From: Kosakonia arachidis | GTDB lineage: Bacteria; Pseudomonadota; Gammaproteobacteria; Enterobacterales; Enterobacteriaceae | Direction: 5' to 3' | Assembly (NCBI RefSeq): GCF_900116535.1 | Contig: NZ_FPAU01000012.1 | Coordinates: 1-64,000, forward strand | DNA: 64,000 nucleotides | Shown: one piece after another, positions 29,230-39,478 of the stretch | Layout: the number at the start of each line of letters is the position of its first letter | Numbering within the stretch: position 1 is the first letter of the stretch | Notes under the pieces: generated by a model | Told to the model about the DNA's origin: nothing | What the model saw: the letters and a program-made list of their open reading frames with translations, nothing else | The model's database searches: none | Made by a program: the position numbers and the translations under genes

Positions 29230-29583
29230 TTATTTCGCAGACTGCTCGTTGATAGTAAGGGAATTCATAACACTCGTTGACAAAATAATACCAGTATGGA
29301 TTCCCTGAAGCGCCTCGAGGCGAGATTTTTTAGTGACACATTTTAATACTGACTCATTATCAATGCGCAGTTGGCAGACAAGCCGATCGCCTGATGCCAG
29401 CTGAATGAGCTGTGGTAAAGATAACCCTTTGATGACATCAAGAAGATCTTCATCTATTATTCCCAAAAATAAGCCAGCAGAAAAAGAATCATTTTTTATC
29501 AAACGCTGAGCCAACAACAGATAAGAGAGATTAAATACATAAATACTTTGTAAGCTCACATCATAGCTAGTCACTTTCATCAT
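29230..29583 (-). CDS. flhD: Orphan FlhD-type regulator, no partner flhC
   Basis: A 117-residue (or 116, ATGATG start) protein that is clearly FlhD: FNLSYLLLAQRLI, LSLPQLIQLASGDRLVCQLR (with the family cysteine) and GIHTGIILSTSVMN align along their whole length with E. coli FlhD and with the second FlhD at 48528. No flhC follows; the next gene is motA, about 190 bases on. In E. coli flhDC sits exactly here, before motAB, so this is probably the ancestral position with flhC lost or moved. It could pair with the FlhC encoded at 48888, compete with the other FlhD, or work without FlhC. Confidence 0.9.
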   Translation of the reverse strand: MMKVTSYDVSLQSIYVFNLSYLLLAQRLIKNDSFSAGLFLGIIDEDLLDVIKGLSLPQLIQLASGDRLVCQLRIDNESVLKCVTKKSRLEALQGIHTGIILSTSVMNSLTINEQSAK

Positions 29584-29652
29584 ATTATTTGCACCCTGTG
29601 TTATTAGTGCGCACCCGCCGATAGCTGGCAGATTGTTAAGGTAAATGAAAAG

Positions 29653-30375
29653 TTATTTACTGGCATCCATTCTGGCCCGCAGACGTTTAATGGCCTGGCT
29701 GTGCAGCTGACTGACCCGCGTCTCCGTGATATCGAGGATATAACCAATCTCTTTCATGTTTAGCTCTTGCTGATAATAGAGACTGAGCAGTAACTGCTCC
29801 CGCTCCGGCAGTTTTTTTATTTCGCTGCTGGTCTGAGATACCAGCCGGGAAAAAAATGTCTCATTCAGCGGATCCAACGCTTCATGGCTGCTATCCGGTT
29901 GTTCAAAACTATCGCCATATTCTTCCTGAAGCTCATCCAGAGAAAAAATAATGCTGTTATTGCTTTCTGCCAGCATCGCGTGATACTCAGCCAATGAGAC
30001 GCCCATTTCTTCCGCTATTTCCGCTTCAGAAGCCGCTTTGCCCGCCTCCTGCTCAATACGCCGAATAGCAGCTGATAGCTGACGAGAATTGTTGCGCACG
30101 CGTCGAGGAACCCAGTCACGTTCGCGCAATTCATCAATTAATGCCCAGCGAACACGTTGGGTAAGATAAGTACTTAGGGCGATACCTTTTTTCGGGTCAA
30201 AATTGTCAATTGCATTCAGCAACCCCAGCGCCCCGGCCTGGATAAGATCGTCAAGTTCCACACTCGCGGGTAATTTAACCTGTAAATTTAGGGCTTCTTT
30301 ACGCACCCAAAACCGATACTTTAACCACAGCGCACTCTTGTCTACGATACCCTCAGGGGTATAAATACCATCCAA
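29653..30375 (-). CDS. fliA: Flagellar sigma factor FliA (sigma-28)
   Basis: FliA directs RNA polymerase to late flagellar promoters. It has 240 residues (E. coli 239). Region 2 contains LPASVELDDLIQAGALGLLNA and RVRWALIDELRERDWVPRRVR. Region 4 contains LPEREQLLLSLYYQQELNMKEIG and ETRVSQLHSQAIKRLR. It heads a minus-strand run leading to the orphan flhD and motA. The usual partner fliZ is not next to it and was not found in the window. Its inhibitor FlgM is encoded at 43.4 kb. Confidence 0.97.
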   Translation of the reverse strand: MDGIYTPEGIVDKSALWLKYRFWVRKEALNLQVKLPASVELDDLIQAGALGLLNAIDNFDPKKGIALSTYLTQRVRWALIDELRERDWVPRRVRNNSRQLSAAIRRIEQEAGKAASEAEIAEEMGVSLAEYHAMLAESNNSIIFSLDELQEEYGDSFEQPDSSHEALDPLNETFFSRLVSQTSSEIKKLPEREQLLLSLYYQQELNMKEIGYILDITETRVSQLHSQAIKRLRARMDASK

Positions 30376-30500
30376 AATTGAAAATTCCAGTGCGAATAAC
30401 AGAACTCAATTGTTATCGAACAGAGCCTAATCAAATAGCCTGATAAGCGAAAGGAAATAAACCTATTTCAGTCGAAAACAGCGTCATCAACATTATCAAT

Positions 30501-30533
30501 AAATAAACAACGACAGCATGCCGTTGTTTATTT
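30501..30533 (-). terminator. Terminator after the chemoreceptor gene
   Basis: A 12-bp perfect stem (AAATAAACAACG with CGTTGTTTATTT) and a 9-base loop, about 25 bases beyond the receptor stop codon. It is T/A-rich on both flanks and could work in both directions. Confidence 0.65.
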
Positions 30534-30556
30534 TACACGCTGGCTCTGAGTCCCGA

Positions 30557-32236
30557 TTAGAAGCTTACCCAGTCATCTTCAACTTTGTTCTGACTAAGTG
30601 CTGGCTCACTATTCATTAGTTTTTTTTTGGCCGGGCTGGTGACATACTCCTTATTATGTCCTTTATCTGACGATTTTTCTGCCTGAAGCGAGAACAGCGA
30701 AACCGCACGCTGCAGATCGTGGGCATAATCTTCGACACTCTGGGCTACACCTGCGGCCTGCTCCACCATGCTGGCATTTTGCTGAGTCACCAGGTCCATC
30801 TCATTAACCGCCTGAGCTATTTGGTTGATACCCGTGCTTTGCTCTTCGGAAGCTGAAGTGATCTCAGCCATAATATCCGTCACCTGAGTCACCGATTTCA
30901 CGACTTCATTCATCGCTGCACCGGCCAGTTCCACTTCCTGAGAGCCAGTATTCATATTGGCGACGCAGACATTGATCAGCTGACGAATCTCCTTCGCAGC
31001 ATCTGCGCTGCGCTTCGCCAGACTGCGAACTTCCCCTGCAACCACAGCAAATCCGCGCCCCTGCTCGCCTGCTCGCGCTGCCTCAACGGCCGCGTTCAAC
31101 GCCAGTATATTGGTCTGATTGGCAATGCTGTCAATCACGCTGTTGATGTCCGCAATCTGCTGCGAGTTTTCCGTGATCTCACGCATAATGCCATCAAGAT
31201 TAACCATCACTTCGCCCCCTTTACGGGCGCTGCAGTTGGCACCTTCAACCAGCTGTTTCGCACTGTGGGCGTTATCGGCATTCTGCCGTACGGTAATTTT
31301 TAGCTCTTCCATACTGGCTGCCGTTTCTTGCAGGGCGGAAGCCTGCTGCTCAGTGCGCGAAGAGAGTTCGTTATTGCTACTGGTCATTTCTTGCGCGCTA
31401 CCGAAAACGTTGGTGACGCCATGACGAATGTCAGAAACCGTACGGGACAGGGAGAGACGCATTTGGGAAGCCGAATATAACACTTCGCCAAGTTCGTCAT
31501 CCGCGCCTTTTTCAATTTCGTTGCGTAAATCGCCTGATGCAATAGAATCAAGTGCGGTTTTAACCTCCACCAGACGCGCAAAAAGCCGCCGCTTCAGCCA
31601 GACCCTGCTCATCATGAGAATGCTTAGCGAAATAACCAGAAAAAGAGAAATGATGAACAACATTCTGGCATTATTGCTATGCACAGTTTGCATATGCTGC
31701 TCGATGGCGTCATGCAGAATATCATTATATTCCTCCAGGCCGTGGTTCAAGCCAATTTGCAACTGATTCAATTCCGTACTCAGTACGGACGCATCAGCCA
31801 ACGTTAGTTCCGGATTAGCCAGTATATCTCTATTCTTGATGATCAAATCAAACAGATTACCAAACGCCTTATCAATCAACAGACGTTTGGCACGTGCGGC
31901 TTCAGATACCGGAGTCTGAGCGTCAAATTCTTTATAATCTGCTTTGGCACGATTAATATAACGGTCAATGTTATCCAGCGTATTTTTATCCGTAACGTGG
32001 GCTCCCGTTTTATTGTAATGGGTGCTTTCGATAACAATAAATCGCACCGCACTGTTTATATTACCTTCCGCACTCCAAATTGGATTATTGGCGCTAGAGA
32101 CTTTCAGAACATATTTCAGCTCATGATCAAAAATGCGTGAATTGTTAAAGTTGAAAAAATAGGATATTGCCAGAAAGACAATAAAAACAATCATTATGGA
32201 ATTTATACCCGTGGTGATCTTTATATTTTTAAACAT
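30557..32236 (-). CDS. Methyl-accepting chemoreceptor with CheR/CheB tether
   Basis: A 559-residue transmembrane receptor of Tsr/Tar layout. It has TM1 at about 9-28, a four-helix periplasmic ligand domain of about 150 residues, TM2 at about 190-212, a HAMP domain with LDSIASGDLRNEI, then the long cytoplasmic coiled coil. The hairpin tip has the fixed EAARAGEQGRGFAVVAGEVR. It ends in DWVSF, an xWxxF pentapeptide that docks CheR and CheB. The ligand cannot be predicted. This is the only receptor here with the tether, so it probably assists methylation of the others. Confidence 0.95.
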   Translation of the reverse strand: MFKNIKITTGINSIMIVFIVFLAISYFFNFNNSRIFDHELKYVLKVSSANNPIWSAEGNINSAVRFIVIESTHYNKTGAHVTDKNTLDNIDRYINRAKADYKEFDAQTPVSEAARAKRLLIDKAFGNLFDLIIKNRDILANPELTLADASVLSTELNQLQIGLNHGLEEYNDILHDAIEQHMQTVHSNNARMLFIISLFLVISLSILMMSRVWLKRRLFARLVEVKTALDSIASGDLRNEIEKGADDELGEVLYSASQMRLSLSRTVSDIRHGVTNVFGSAQEMTSSNNELSSRTEQQASALQETAASMEELKITVRQNADNAHSAKQLVEGANCSARKGGEVMVNLDGIMREITENSQQIADINSVIDSIANQTNILALNAAVEAARAGEQGRGFAVVAGEVRSLAKRSADAAKEIRQLINVCVANMNTGSQEVELAGAAMNEVVKSVTQVTDIMAEITSASEEQSTGINQIAQAVNEMDLVTQQNASMVEQAAGVAQSVEDYAHDLQRAVSLFSLQAEKSSDKGHNKEYVTSPAKKKLMNSEPALSQNKVEDDWVSF

Positions 32237-32291
32237 ACCAACCCTGATAATTAGATAAACCTGTAATTTTTTTCAGCCACATTAAAAAATA

Positions 32292-32310
32292 CAGCTAAAA
32301 ATATAAGCTG
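32292..32310 (-). terminator. Weak terminator after flgL
   Basis: On the minus strand CAGCT and AGCTG pair over a 9-base loop and are followed by TATTTTTT, about 30 bases beyond the flgL stop. The stem is only five base pairs. Confidence 0.4.
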
Positions 32311-32338
32311 CAAAAAAATGCAGTATGCCTACAAATTA

Positions 32339-33262
32339 TTAACCAATGTAATTGAAAATGGACATTTTCTGCATGCTCTGGAATACCACCATTGAAGAAC
32401 TGAGGGCAAACTCAGCCATTTTAGACTGCGTGATCAGAGTAATGCTGGTGTCAGGATCGGAACCCACCGCCTGTTGTAAACGCGAAGTTAATGAGATTTT
32501 TTGCGTATCTGAACTTTCACCAAGCGAATCGATCTGTTGCAGGCTTGTCCCCACCTGCGCCTGGATTTTGCCCAGATTATCGATATTTTTCTTAACCGCT
32601 TTGTTGACGCTATCCAGCGTATCCTGTAGCGCCTTACGGTCATCGGCGTTGACGACCGGCTTATTTAATGCATTTATCGCCTGATCAATCGACGTCAGCA
32701 GGTCAGTGTCACTACCACTCATAAACAGCTGCTGCCCGGTATGTCCTACCTGCATAGTGGTACTGTCACTAACCTGCTGGGTCATCGCTGTATCGCCACC
32801 GGCATAATGACCGTCCTGGCCGAAAGGTTCAGTACCTGTTTTGTAACCGGAGAAAATATAACGACCGCTGCTGTCGCGAGTGTTGCCAAGATCGCGCAGA
32901 CTATCGCGAATTCCCTGCAGTTCAGTCGCTATAGCCTGGCGCGCCTCATCGTTCATACTCCCATCGCCCCCGGCAATGATTTTTTCCGACAAACTACTCG
33001 TCAGGATATTTCCTATACTGTCCAGAACGTTATTTTCCTGGCCTAACGCATCCTGCGCGTATGTCCTGGCCGTATCGTACTGACTCATGCCGGCAAGCGC
33101 ATTTTGCAAAGAAACCGCCAGCGCGGCTCCGGCAGGATCGTCGGAAGGCGTTAACAGAGTCTGTCCAGCCGCGAGGCGGCTATTAATATCATCTCCGTTG
33201 GACATCGCGTTGGTAATGCTTTCAATATTCTTTTGAAACATATAGTGAGTCGTGAGACGCAT
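32339..33262 (-). CDS. flgL: Hook-filament junction protein FlgL
   Basis: FlgL joins the hook-associated zone to the filament. It has 307 residues (E. coli 317). The flagellin-like N-terminus MRLTTHYMFQKNIESI and the LLTPSDDPAGAALAVSLQNAL block are conserved, as is the C-terminal helix ALSSSMVVFQSMQKMS. It lies 45 bases after flgK and is transcribed with it. Confidence 0.95.
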   Translation of the reverse strand: MRLTTHYMFQKNIESITNAMSNGDDINSRLAAGQTLLTPSDDPAGAALAVSLQNALAGMSQYDTARTYAQDALGQENNVLDSIGNILTSSLSEKIIAGGDGSMNDEARQAIATELQGIRDSLRDLGNTRDSSGRYIFSGYKTGTEPFGQDGHYAGGDTAMTQQVSDSTTMQVGHTGQQLFMSGSDTDLLTSIDQAINALNKPVVNADDRKALQDTLDSVNKAVKKNIDNLGKIQAQVGTSLQQIDSLGESSDTQKISLTSRLQQAVGSDPDTSITLITQSKMAEFALSSSMVVFQSMQKMSIFNYIG

Positions 33263-33306
33263 CGCTATATCCTTTTTTACTAAATGAAGACCGTGACGAA
33301 AAAGCG

Positions 33307-34941
33307 TTATTTAATGCTGAGTATGGAATCGAACAACGTCGTTGCCGTTTGTAATACCTGAGCGTTGGCCTGGTAATATTGTGTATACATTTGCAGGTTG
33401 ATGTACTCTTCATTAATATCGACCCCCGAAACCGACTGCTGCTGCTGCAGCCACTGGGAGGCTACATTTGCTGAAGTGGTAAGCTCGGATTTCACATCCG
33501 TCATGGCGGATCCGACTGAGCTTACCAGGTTGGCGTAAGCATCACTGAGCGTTGCTCCGTCGACAATTTGCAGGTCTTTAATCGCCAGCATATCTTTAAG
33601 ATTTTCGTTATTACTTTGCTCGCTGGGATCGGAGGAGCTTGATGCAGCAATCTGGTCACCATCGCTGAGCGCTACACTGAGCGAACCCGCCGCGCCAGAC
33701 ACGGGATTAAACATAAAGCTGTCGCCCGCCTGCGGCGTTCCCTGTGGCGTCACCGTAATACCGTCAAAGCTGAGCGAGCCATCACTCCCTACGTCTGGCG
33801 TAATCTTCCGCCCATCGCTGGACGTGACCGTCCAGGTGGAGCCGTCATAAGTCATGGTGTAATCCTGCGCTTTAACCGCCGACACATCGCTACGGGTAAT
33901 ATTCAGCGATGCATTACCGGTGTTATTGCTGTTGGCGATGGCCTGCGGATCGGCAATCGAAAAGATATCCGTGCCAACTGCGCCATTCCGATCGTAACCC
34001 GCTTTGTTGACCTCGTTAAATTTGGTGGCCATTTGCAGCGCCAACTGATTGAGCTGGTTTTCCGCATCCTTTAAATCCGTATTGCGAAACTTGAACAACC
34101 CACCCAATGTGCCGCTGCTCATTTGATCTTCATCGACCGGCATGGCGTTACCGGAAGCGTCAATATAGGAGACGATGGTTTTACTGGGATCCTCAGGCGA
34201 TACTTCCGCTTTCAGTTCACAAACGCTATCGCCATCGACCAGTAAGTTGCCGTTTGCCAGCGTGACATCCACGCGCCCGGTGGTGCTGTTTTCATTCACC
34301 TTAATACCGGTCAGGCCGCTAAGCTTACCTAATATCTGATCGCGCTGATCGAGCAAATCTGACGGCAAGCCGCCGCTACCTGCCTGGACTTTGGCAATTT
34401 CTTTATTCAGCGTGGCGAGTTGTTTAGCATAGCTATTGATATCATCAACAGTCTGACTGATTTTGGTATTGGTGCTTTTTTTCAGACCATTCAGCGTGTT
34501 GCTATTAGTCTGATACTGGTTCGCTACCGCTTTGAACTGTGATAATACTTCCTGACGCGCGGCAACATCGGCCGGATTGCTACTCATTTTTTGCATCGCG
34601 CCAAAAATATTATTCGTTGTTACCGAAATATTATTGGTGCCATCACCGAGCAGGTCATCTATCTGGCTAAGCTGCTCATAACGTCCATTCACCGCCTGAA
34701 ACTGCGAAGTGGAACCACGGACCTGATTATTCAAAAATCCGTCATAGCTGCGTATAACATCATTCTCCTGCACACCATAACCGAAAAAGCCATAGCGCGT
34801 AGTTAGCCCACCAGCCTCTCCGAGCATAATATTTTGTCGACTATAGCCATCCGTCGTCGCATTGCTTAAATTGTTTCCCACAACATCCAGAGCCAGCTGA
34901 GCGGCACTTAATCCACTTTGAGCAATATTGAATAGGTTCAT
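33307..34941 (-). CDS. flgK: Hook-filament junction protein FlgK
   Basis: FlgK is the first hook-associated junction protein. It has 544 residues (E. coli 547). The rod/hook-family N-terminus LFNIAQSGLSAAQLALDVVGNNLSN and the C-terminal VDINEEYINLQMYTQYYQANAQVLQT motif are complete. A sigma-28-like promoter lies about 70 bases upstream, so flgKL is a late operon here as in E. coli. Confidence 0.96.
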   Translation of the reverse strand: MNLFNIAQSGLSAAQLALDVVGNNLSNATTDGYSRQNIMLGEAGGLTTRYGFFGYGVQENDVIRSYDGFLNNQVRGSTSQFQAVNGRYEQLSQIDDLLGDGTNNISVTTNNIFGAMQKMSSNPADVAARQEVLSQFKAVANQYQTNSNTLNGLKKSTNTKISQTVDDINSYAKQLATLNKEIAKVQAGSGGLPSDLLDQRDQILGKLSGLTGIKVNENSTTGRVDVTLANGNLLVDGDSVCELKAEVSPEDPSKTIVSYIDASGNAMPVDEDQMSSGTLGGLFKFRNTDLKDAENQLNQLALQMATKFNEVNKAGYDRNGAVGTDIFSIADPQAIANSNNTGNASLNITRSDVSAVKAQDYTMTYDGSTWTVTSSDGRKITPDVGSDGSLSFDGITVTPQGTPQAGDSFMFNPVSGAAGSLSVALSDGDQIAASSSSDPSEQSNNENLKDMLAIKDLQIVDGATLSDAYANLVSSVGSAMTDVKSELTTSANVASQWLQQQQSVSGVDINEEYINLQMYTQYYQANAQVLQTATTLFDSILSIK

Positions 34942-35009
34942 CAGTTACTAACCTCATATTGTATGAGGCGAGAGCGCACTCTGGCCTTAAAATTTATACT
35001 GTTATTTAT

Positions 35010-35036
35010 ATATCGAGAGTTACAGGAAAAACTAAA
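35010..35036 (-). promoter_or_regulatory. Sigma-28-like promoter before flgK
   Basis: On the minus strand TTTAGTTT, an 11-base spacer and CTCGATAT match the sigma-28 pattern at the correct spacing. The same -35 variant, TTTAGTTT, occurs before flgM. It lies between flgJ and flgK, 70-95 bases before the flgK start. Confidence 0.7.
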
Positions 35037-35045
35037 CCCAAAAGG

Positions 35046-35993
35046 CTAAAATAATGCATCAAAATTTGTTTTAGCGTCTTTTCTGGCACTGGCGATTCTA
35101 TTTTCTACATGATGAATAATATTTATTAACTTTTTCGCATAATTCGGGTCGGTAGCATATCCCCCTGCCTGTAAAGCATGCGCCGATTTTTCTACAGAAT
35201 TATTGTTAATCACTTTTTGATAACGTGGATTGCGGGTTAAAAATGCCGCGTAATCACTCAATGCTTCAGCATAATTTTTGTATACCCTAAAGGCGGCTTT
35301 CACTTTTCTGGCCACGCCGTTGATATATTCAGTGGTGGTGATTTCCGCCGTTTCACCTTTCCAGTCAGGTGTGGCTTTAATACCAAACAGGTTATGGCTT
35401 GGTTTCCCCTCTCGGGTCAGGATCTCGTGGTTCCCCCAGCTCGACTCCAGCGCCGCCTGAGCGATGATTAGCTGGTGCGGAATACCACTGGCGCGCGCAA
35501 CATCCCGTGCCGGCGAGATCAGGCGAGAGATAAAATCGTCGTTTTCCGGCTGACTGCCATAGCACGCAACGCCGCATTCCTCTTTGGCATATCGCTCAGC
35601 GGACCAGGCTTCTGGTTTGGGATGCAGACTTGCCGTCACCAGAGAAGAAATAAGCGGTTCCTGTTGATGTCCGCTGGCTGCCGATGGCTGGGCCCCACCC
35701 AGCTGCTGTGAGATCAAATCGGCAAAACCCAGTTTGCCCTGTGACGCAATATCCTGCGAGATTTGCTGGTCATACATTGAGGTAAACATCTCTGACTGCT
35801 GGTTGTCAAAGAGCCCTCCTTTGAATGACGCATCGCGCATGCTTTTCAACATCATCTGGACAAACAACCCTTCCATCTGCTGCGCCGCTGCTTTCACCCC
35901 CTGCTGCGGCGAGCGTTTAACTGCCAGCTTCAGTGCATCAAGGCCATGCAGATCGAAAGCGGCACCGGAAGTAAGTACTAACTTATCCATCAA
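35046..35993 (-). CDS. flgJ: Rod cap and muramidase FlgJ
   Basis: FlgJ caps the growing rod and opens the peptidoglycan. It has 315 residues (E. coli 313) and both domains: the N-terminal rod-scaffold part with [15 protein letters not shown], and the C-terminal glucosaminidase with [13 protein letters not shown], whose Glu is the likely catalytic residue, then NLFGIKA and [12 protein letters not shown]. Two adjacent ATG codons overlap the flgI stop. Confidence 0.96.
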   Translation of the reverse strand: MMDKLVLTSGAAFDLHGLDALKLAVKRSPQQGVKAAAQQMEGLFVQMMLKSMRDASFKGGLFDNQQSEMFTSMYDQQISQDIASQGKLGFADLISQQLGGAQPSAASGHQQEPLISSLVTASLHPKPEAWSAERYAKEECGVACYGSQPENDDFISRLISPARDVARASGIPHQLIIAQAALESSWGNHEILTREGKPSHNLFGIKATPDWKGETAEITTTEYINGVARKVKAAFRVYKNYAEALSDYAAFLTRNPRYQKVINNNSVEKSAHALQAGGYATDPNYAKKLINIIHHVENRIASARKDAKTNFDALF

Positions 35994-37111
35994 TCCGTCT
36001 CCAGACGGGCATGCAGGCAGCCTGCGCTTTTCATAGACTGCAGGATCGACATCAAATCGTTCGGTGTTGCCCCGAGGTTATTCAACGCCCGGACGACACT
36101 GTTGAGATCGGCGCTGGTGTTCAGCCGCTGCAACGAACCGCCGCCTGACCGCACCGAAACAGAGGTATTCGGCGTCACCACCGTCTGGCCACCGGCAAGA
36201 GGTGTGTTGGGCTGGCTGACATCATTCGTCCGGGAAACCTCTACCGTTAAATCGCCCTGGGCAACTGCACAGGCATCCAGCATGACATGACGGTTCATTA
36301 CTACCGAGCCTGTACGTGAGTTAACAATCACTCTGGCATCCCCGGCCCCGGCGTTAATCGGTATATTCTGGATATTCGCAATAAAACGCACGCGTCCGGC
36401 ACTGTCCGATGGCGCATACAAGCGAATCGTTCGGGCATCTTCCGCAGCCGCTGTCGCCCCCCCGTAACGCCGGTTAATTTCGTTGCTAATCTGCTGAGCA
36501 ACGGAGAAATCCTCCTCATTCAACTGCAACCTGAGCTCTCTGCCATCGGCGAAACTGGTCGGTACTTCACGCTCAACCGTCGCACCACCGCTGATGCGTG
36601 CGCCGTTAAGCTGGTTAACCTGTACGCGACTTCCGCCTCCCTGAGCACCCGCACCGGTCACCAGCAGGTTCCCCTGCGCCAGCGCATAGATCTGGTTATC
36701 CACCCCTTTCAATGGCGTCATCAGAAGTGTGCCACCACGTAAACTTTTGGCGTTACCCATTGAAGAAACGACGATGTCCATCCTGTCGCCGACGCGGGAA
36801 AATGCGGGTAGCTCGGCCGTAACCATCACTGCGGCCACATTTTTCAACTGCATGTTGGTGCCGCTGGGCACAGTGACCCCCAACTGAGACAGCATATTAC
36901 TCAGGGTTTGGGTGGTAAATGGCGTCTGCATCGTTTGATCGCCCGTACCATCCAGGCCCACGACAAGGCCGTAACCTATCAGAGAATTGCTGCGAACCCC
37001 CTGCAGTGTCGTTAAATCGCGAATGCGTTCTGCTTTTGCCGCAAAGGGTGCGAGCAGAGGAAGGCAAACGCAGAGCAAGCTCAGGTAATGCGTAAAAGAT
37101 GGGGTTTTCAT
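35990..37111 (-). CDS. flgI: Flagellar P-ring protein FlgI
   Basis: FlgI builds the periplasmic P ring around the rod. It has 373 residues (E. coli 365) with a signal peptide (about residues 1-27, cleaved after AKA), then [31 protein letters not shown], the fixed family start. The C-terminal [21 protein letters not shown] is present. It lies seven bases after flgH. Confidence 0.97.
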   Translation of the reverse strand: MKTPSFTHYLSLLCVCLPLLAPFAAKAERIRDLTTLQGVRSNSLIGYGLVVGLDGTGDQTMQTPFTTQTLSNMLSQLGVTVPSGTNMQLKNVAAVMVTAELPAFSRVGDRMDIVVSSMGNAKSLRGGTLLMTPLKGVDNQIYALAQGNLLVTGAGAQGGGSRVQVNQLNGARISGGATVEREVPTSFADGRELRLQLNEEDFSVAQQISNEINRRYGGATAAAEDARTIRLYAPSDSAGRVRFIANIQNIPINAGAGDARVIVNSRTGSVVMNRHVMLDACAVAQGDLTVEVSRTNDVSQPNTPLAGGQTVVTPNTSVSVRSGGGSLQRLNTSADLNSVVRALNNLGATPNDLMSILQSMKSAGCLHARLETD

Positions 37112-37118
37112 AATTCAA

Positions 37119-37856
37119 TTAAAATGGAGAAAGAGTAAGGAACAGACGCTGTAGCCAGCCCATTTGCTGCGCTTCATTAATGTAGCCATTGCCAACATAT
37201 TCAATACGCGCATCAGCAACCTGGGTTGAGGCTACCGTGTTACTGCCGCTGATGGTGCGCGGATTTACCACGCCAGAGAAACGAATAAACTCCGTGCCCT
37301 GATTAATTTCGATTTGCTTTTCACCCACCACCTGCAAATTGCCGTTTTCAAGCACTTGCTTTACCGTGACGGTAATCGTGCCGCTAAAGGTATTTTTGGC
37401 GGCCGCACCACCTTTACCGGAGAAATCATTTTTGCTGGTGATGGAAGTATTGGCTTTGTCTCCCCCAAACAGCCCGGCCATAAACTTCGGCGTGGCATCA
37501 AATGACAGCGAGTCGGAGCCATTGCGATTAGCGCTGGCGGATGAACTTTTACTGGCACTGACATTTTCCTGCAGCACAATCGTCAGGATATCTCCGACAT
37601 TGCGTGGTCGGCGATCTTCAAACATCGGCTGATAGCCGTAATTCATCGTCTGGCCTGTCTGAAATACTGAACCATTGGCGACCACAGGCATCGCCGATGA
37701 AGGTTGTGCTGTGGTACTTCCCTCTATCAACGGCTTGTGCGGTATATACGCGCAGCCACTGAGTAGCAACGCCAGCATAGTGCCAAGGGATACAGGGCGA
37801 AGAGAACGTCCTATCTGACCCGAGTCAGATAGCGCACAACGGGAGTGATTGCTCAT
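37119..37856 (-). CDS. flgH: Flagellar L-ring lipoprotein FlgH
   Basis: FlgH forms the outer-membrane L ring. The frame has 245 residues (E. coli 232) and a lipobox LLSGC with the lipidated Cys at residue 35. The extra N-terminal residues suggest that the true start may be a later codon. Diagnostic blocks are [34 protein letters not shown] and [19 protein letters not shown]. Confidence 0.95.
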   Translation of the reverse strand: MSNHSRCALSDSGQIGRSLRPVSLGTMLALLLSGCAYIPHKPLIEGSTTAQPSSAMPVVANGSVFQTGQTMNYGYQPMFEDRRPRNVGDILTIVLQENVSASKSSSASANRNGSDSLSFDATPKFMAGLFGGDKANTSITSKNDFSGKGGAAAKNTFSGTITVTVKQVLENGNLQVVGEKQIEINQGTEFIRFSGVVNPRTISGSNTVASTQVADARIEYVGNGYINEAQQMGWLQRLFLTLSPF

Positions 37857-37913
37857 TTTATAACCAGATATCAGTAAGCCGCGGCGCTGCTTGTCGACAC
37901 GCCGTGACCAGAC

Positions 37914-38696
37914 TTAAAGATTCGATAACCGTTGCAACATCTGATCGGATGTTGAGACAGCCTTGCTATTTATTTCATAGGCACGCTGGGTCTGAATCAT
38001 ATTGACCAGCTCCTCCGCGACGTTCACATTCGACGTTTCAACGTAGCCCTGCTTGAGTGTGCCGCCGCCGTTCAGACCCGGCGTCGTTTCATTCGGCGCG
38101 CCGGAGGATTGCGTCTCGCGATACAAATTCTCGCCAATGCTCTCCAGACCGGACTCGTTAATAAATGTGTTGAGCGTCAGCTGTCCTACCTGCTGCGGAG
38201 CCGTCTGACCAGGCACCGTAACGCTGACGATGCCGTCGTTACCCACCGTCAACGATTCGGCATCCTGCGGAATTGTAATGGTTGGCTGAACCGGGTAGCC
38301 GCTGGAAGTCACCAGTTGACCGTTCTGATCAAATTGAAAAGAGCCGTCGCGCGTATAAGCTGCCGTACCATCCGGTAACTGGATCTGAAAGAAGCCTCCC
38401 CCTTGAATCGCCACATCTTTACTGTTGTTGGTCTGCGTCAGACTTCCCTGGCTATGAATGCGCTCCGTCGCCACAGGGCGTACGCCAGTGCCGATCTGCA
38501 GACCGGAAGGAATGGTCGTCTGCTCGGAGGACTGGGCGCCAGGCTGGCGCAGCGTCTGATAAATCAGGTCTTCGAATACCGCACGCTGACGTTTGAAACC
38601 GTTGGTGCTGACGTTAGCCAGGTTGTTGGATATCACATCCATATTGGTCTGCTGTGCTTCAAGACCGGTTTTCGCAATCCATAAAGAGCGGATCAT
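37914..38696 (-). CDS. flgG: Distal rod protein FlgG
   Basis: FlgG makes the distal rod. It has 260 residues, the same as E. coli. The N-terminus [34 protein letters not shown] and the C-terminus [25 protein letters not shown] are the classical rod/hook-family ends. The gene lies between flgF and flgH. Confidence 0.97.
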   Translation of the reverse strand: MIRSLWIAKTGLEAQQTNMDVISNNLANVSTNGFKRQRAVFEDLIYQTLRQPGAQSSEQTTIPSGLQIGTGVRPVATERIHSQGSLTQTNNSKDVAIQGGGFFQIQLPDGTAAYTRDGSFQFDQNGQLVTSSGYPVQPTITIPQDAESLTVGNDGIVSVTVPGQTAPQQVGQLTLNTFINESGLESIGENLYRETQSSGAPNETTPGLNGGGTLKQGYVETSNVNVAEELVNMIQTQRAYEINSKAVSTSDQMLQRLSNL

Positions 38697-38720
38697 GCTT
38701 TAAGTTCTCCTCGCCGGGCA

Positions 38721-39476
38721 TCAGCCCAACGTTAACAGCTGGTTGGCGCCTTTTTCGTTATCATCAACGGTGCTGATAACCTTCATATTCATGTCGAAAC
38801 TGCGCGCGGTAGCGATCATATCGACCATGGTTTTGACCGGACTGACGTTACTGCTTTCCAACATCCCCGGCATCAGCCGCAGATCCGGATCCATCGGCAT
38901 CGGCGCGCTGTTACCCGCTGACGCATTACTGTCAACATGGAATAGCCCATCATCGCCCATCTGCAGCGTACCGGCCGGAGCATTGACCATTTTCACCCGT
39001 CCCACCTGCGCCAGCGCTTTCGGTTCATCCCCTGCCCCCAGGGCGCTCAGGGTGCCATCGGGTGCAATAGTGACCTGGGACTGCGGTGGCACAGTCAGCA
39101 GACCGCCGTCGCCCATAAGCGGCAGGCCGCGTACGCGCAACCCTCCCTCGCTGTCTACTTCAATATTTCCATCCCGGGTATAGCCTTCGCTGCCGTCCGG
39201 AAGCTGCACGGCAAGCCAGCCATCCTTTGGCAAAGCAACATCCAGAGCGCGATCGGTCTGATGGACAGCACCCATCGTCATGTCGTTATAAGGAGTTGAC
39301 TCTGTAACCAGGGTACGTGTGGCAACGGTTGGTCCGTTTACCGGTACCGCCCGATAAGCCGTCAGTTGTGCACGGAAACCGGTGGTTTCCGCGTTCGCCA
39401 GGTTATTCGCCGTGACCGACTGGCGGTTAAGCGCGGCATTTGCCGCGCCCAACGCTGTATAAATCGCACGATCCAT
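38721..39476 (-). CDS. flgF: Proximal rod protein FlgF
   Basis: A proximal rod subunit of 251 residues, identical in length to E. coli FlgF. It has the rod-family start YTALGAANAALNRQSVTANNLANAETTGFRAQ and the end LESSNVSPVKTMVDMIATARSFDMNMKVI. The gap to flgE is two bases. Confidence 0.97.
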   Translation of the reverse strand: MDRAIYTALGAANAALNRQSVTANNLANAETTGFRAQLTAYRAVPVNGPTVATRTLVTESTPYNDMTMGAVHQTDRALDVALPKDGWLAVQLPDGSEGYTRDGNIEVDSEGGLRVRGLPLMGDGGLLTVPPQSQVTIAPDGTLSALGAGDEPKALAQVGRVKMVNAPAGTLQMGDDGLFHVDSNASAGNSAPMPMDPDLRLMPGMLESSNVSPVKTMVDMIATARSFDMNMKVISTVDDNEKGANQLLTLG

Positions 39477-39478
39477 AA

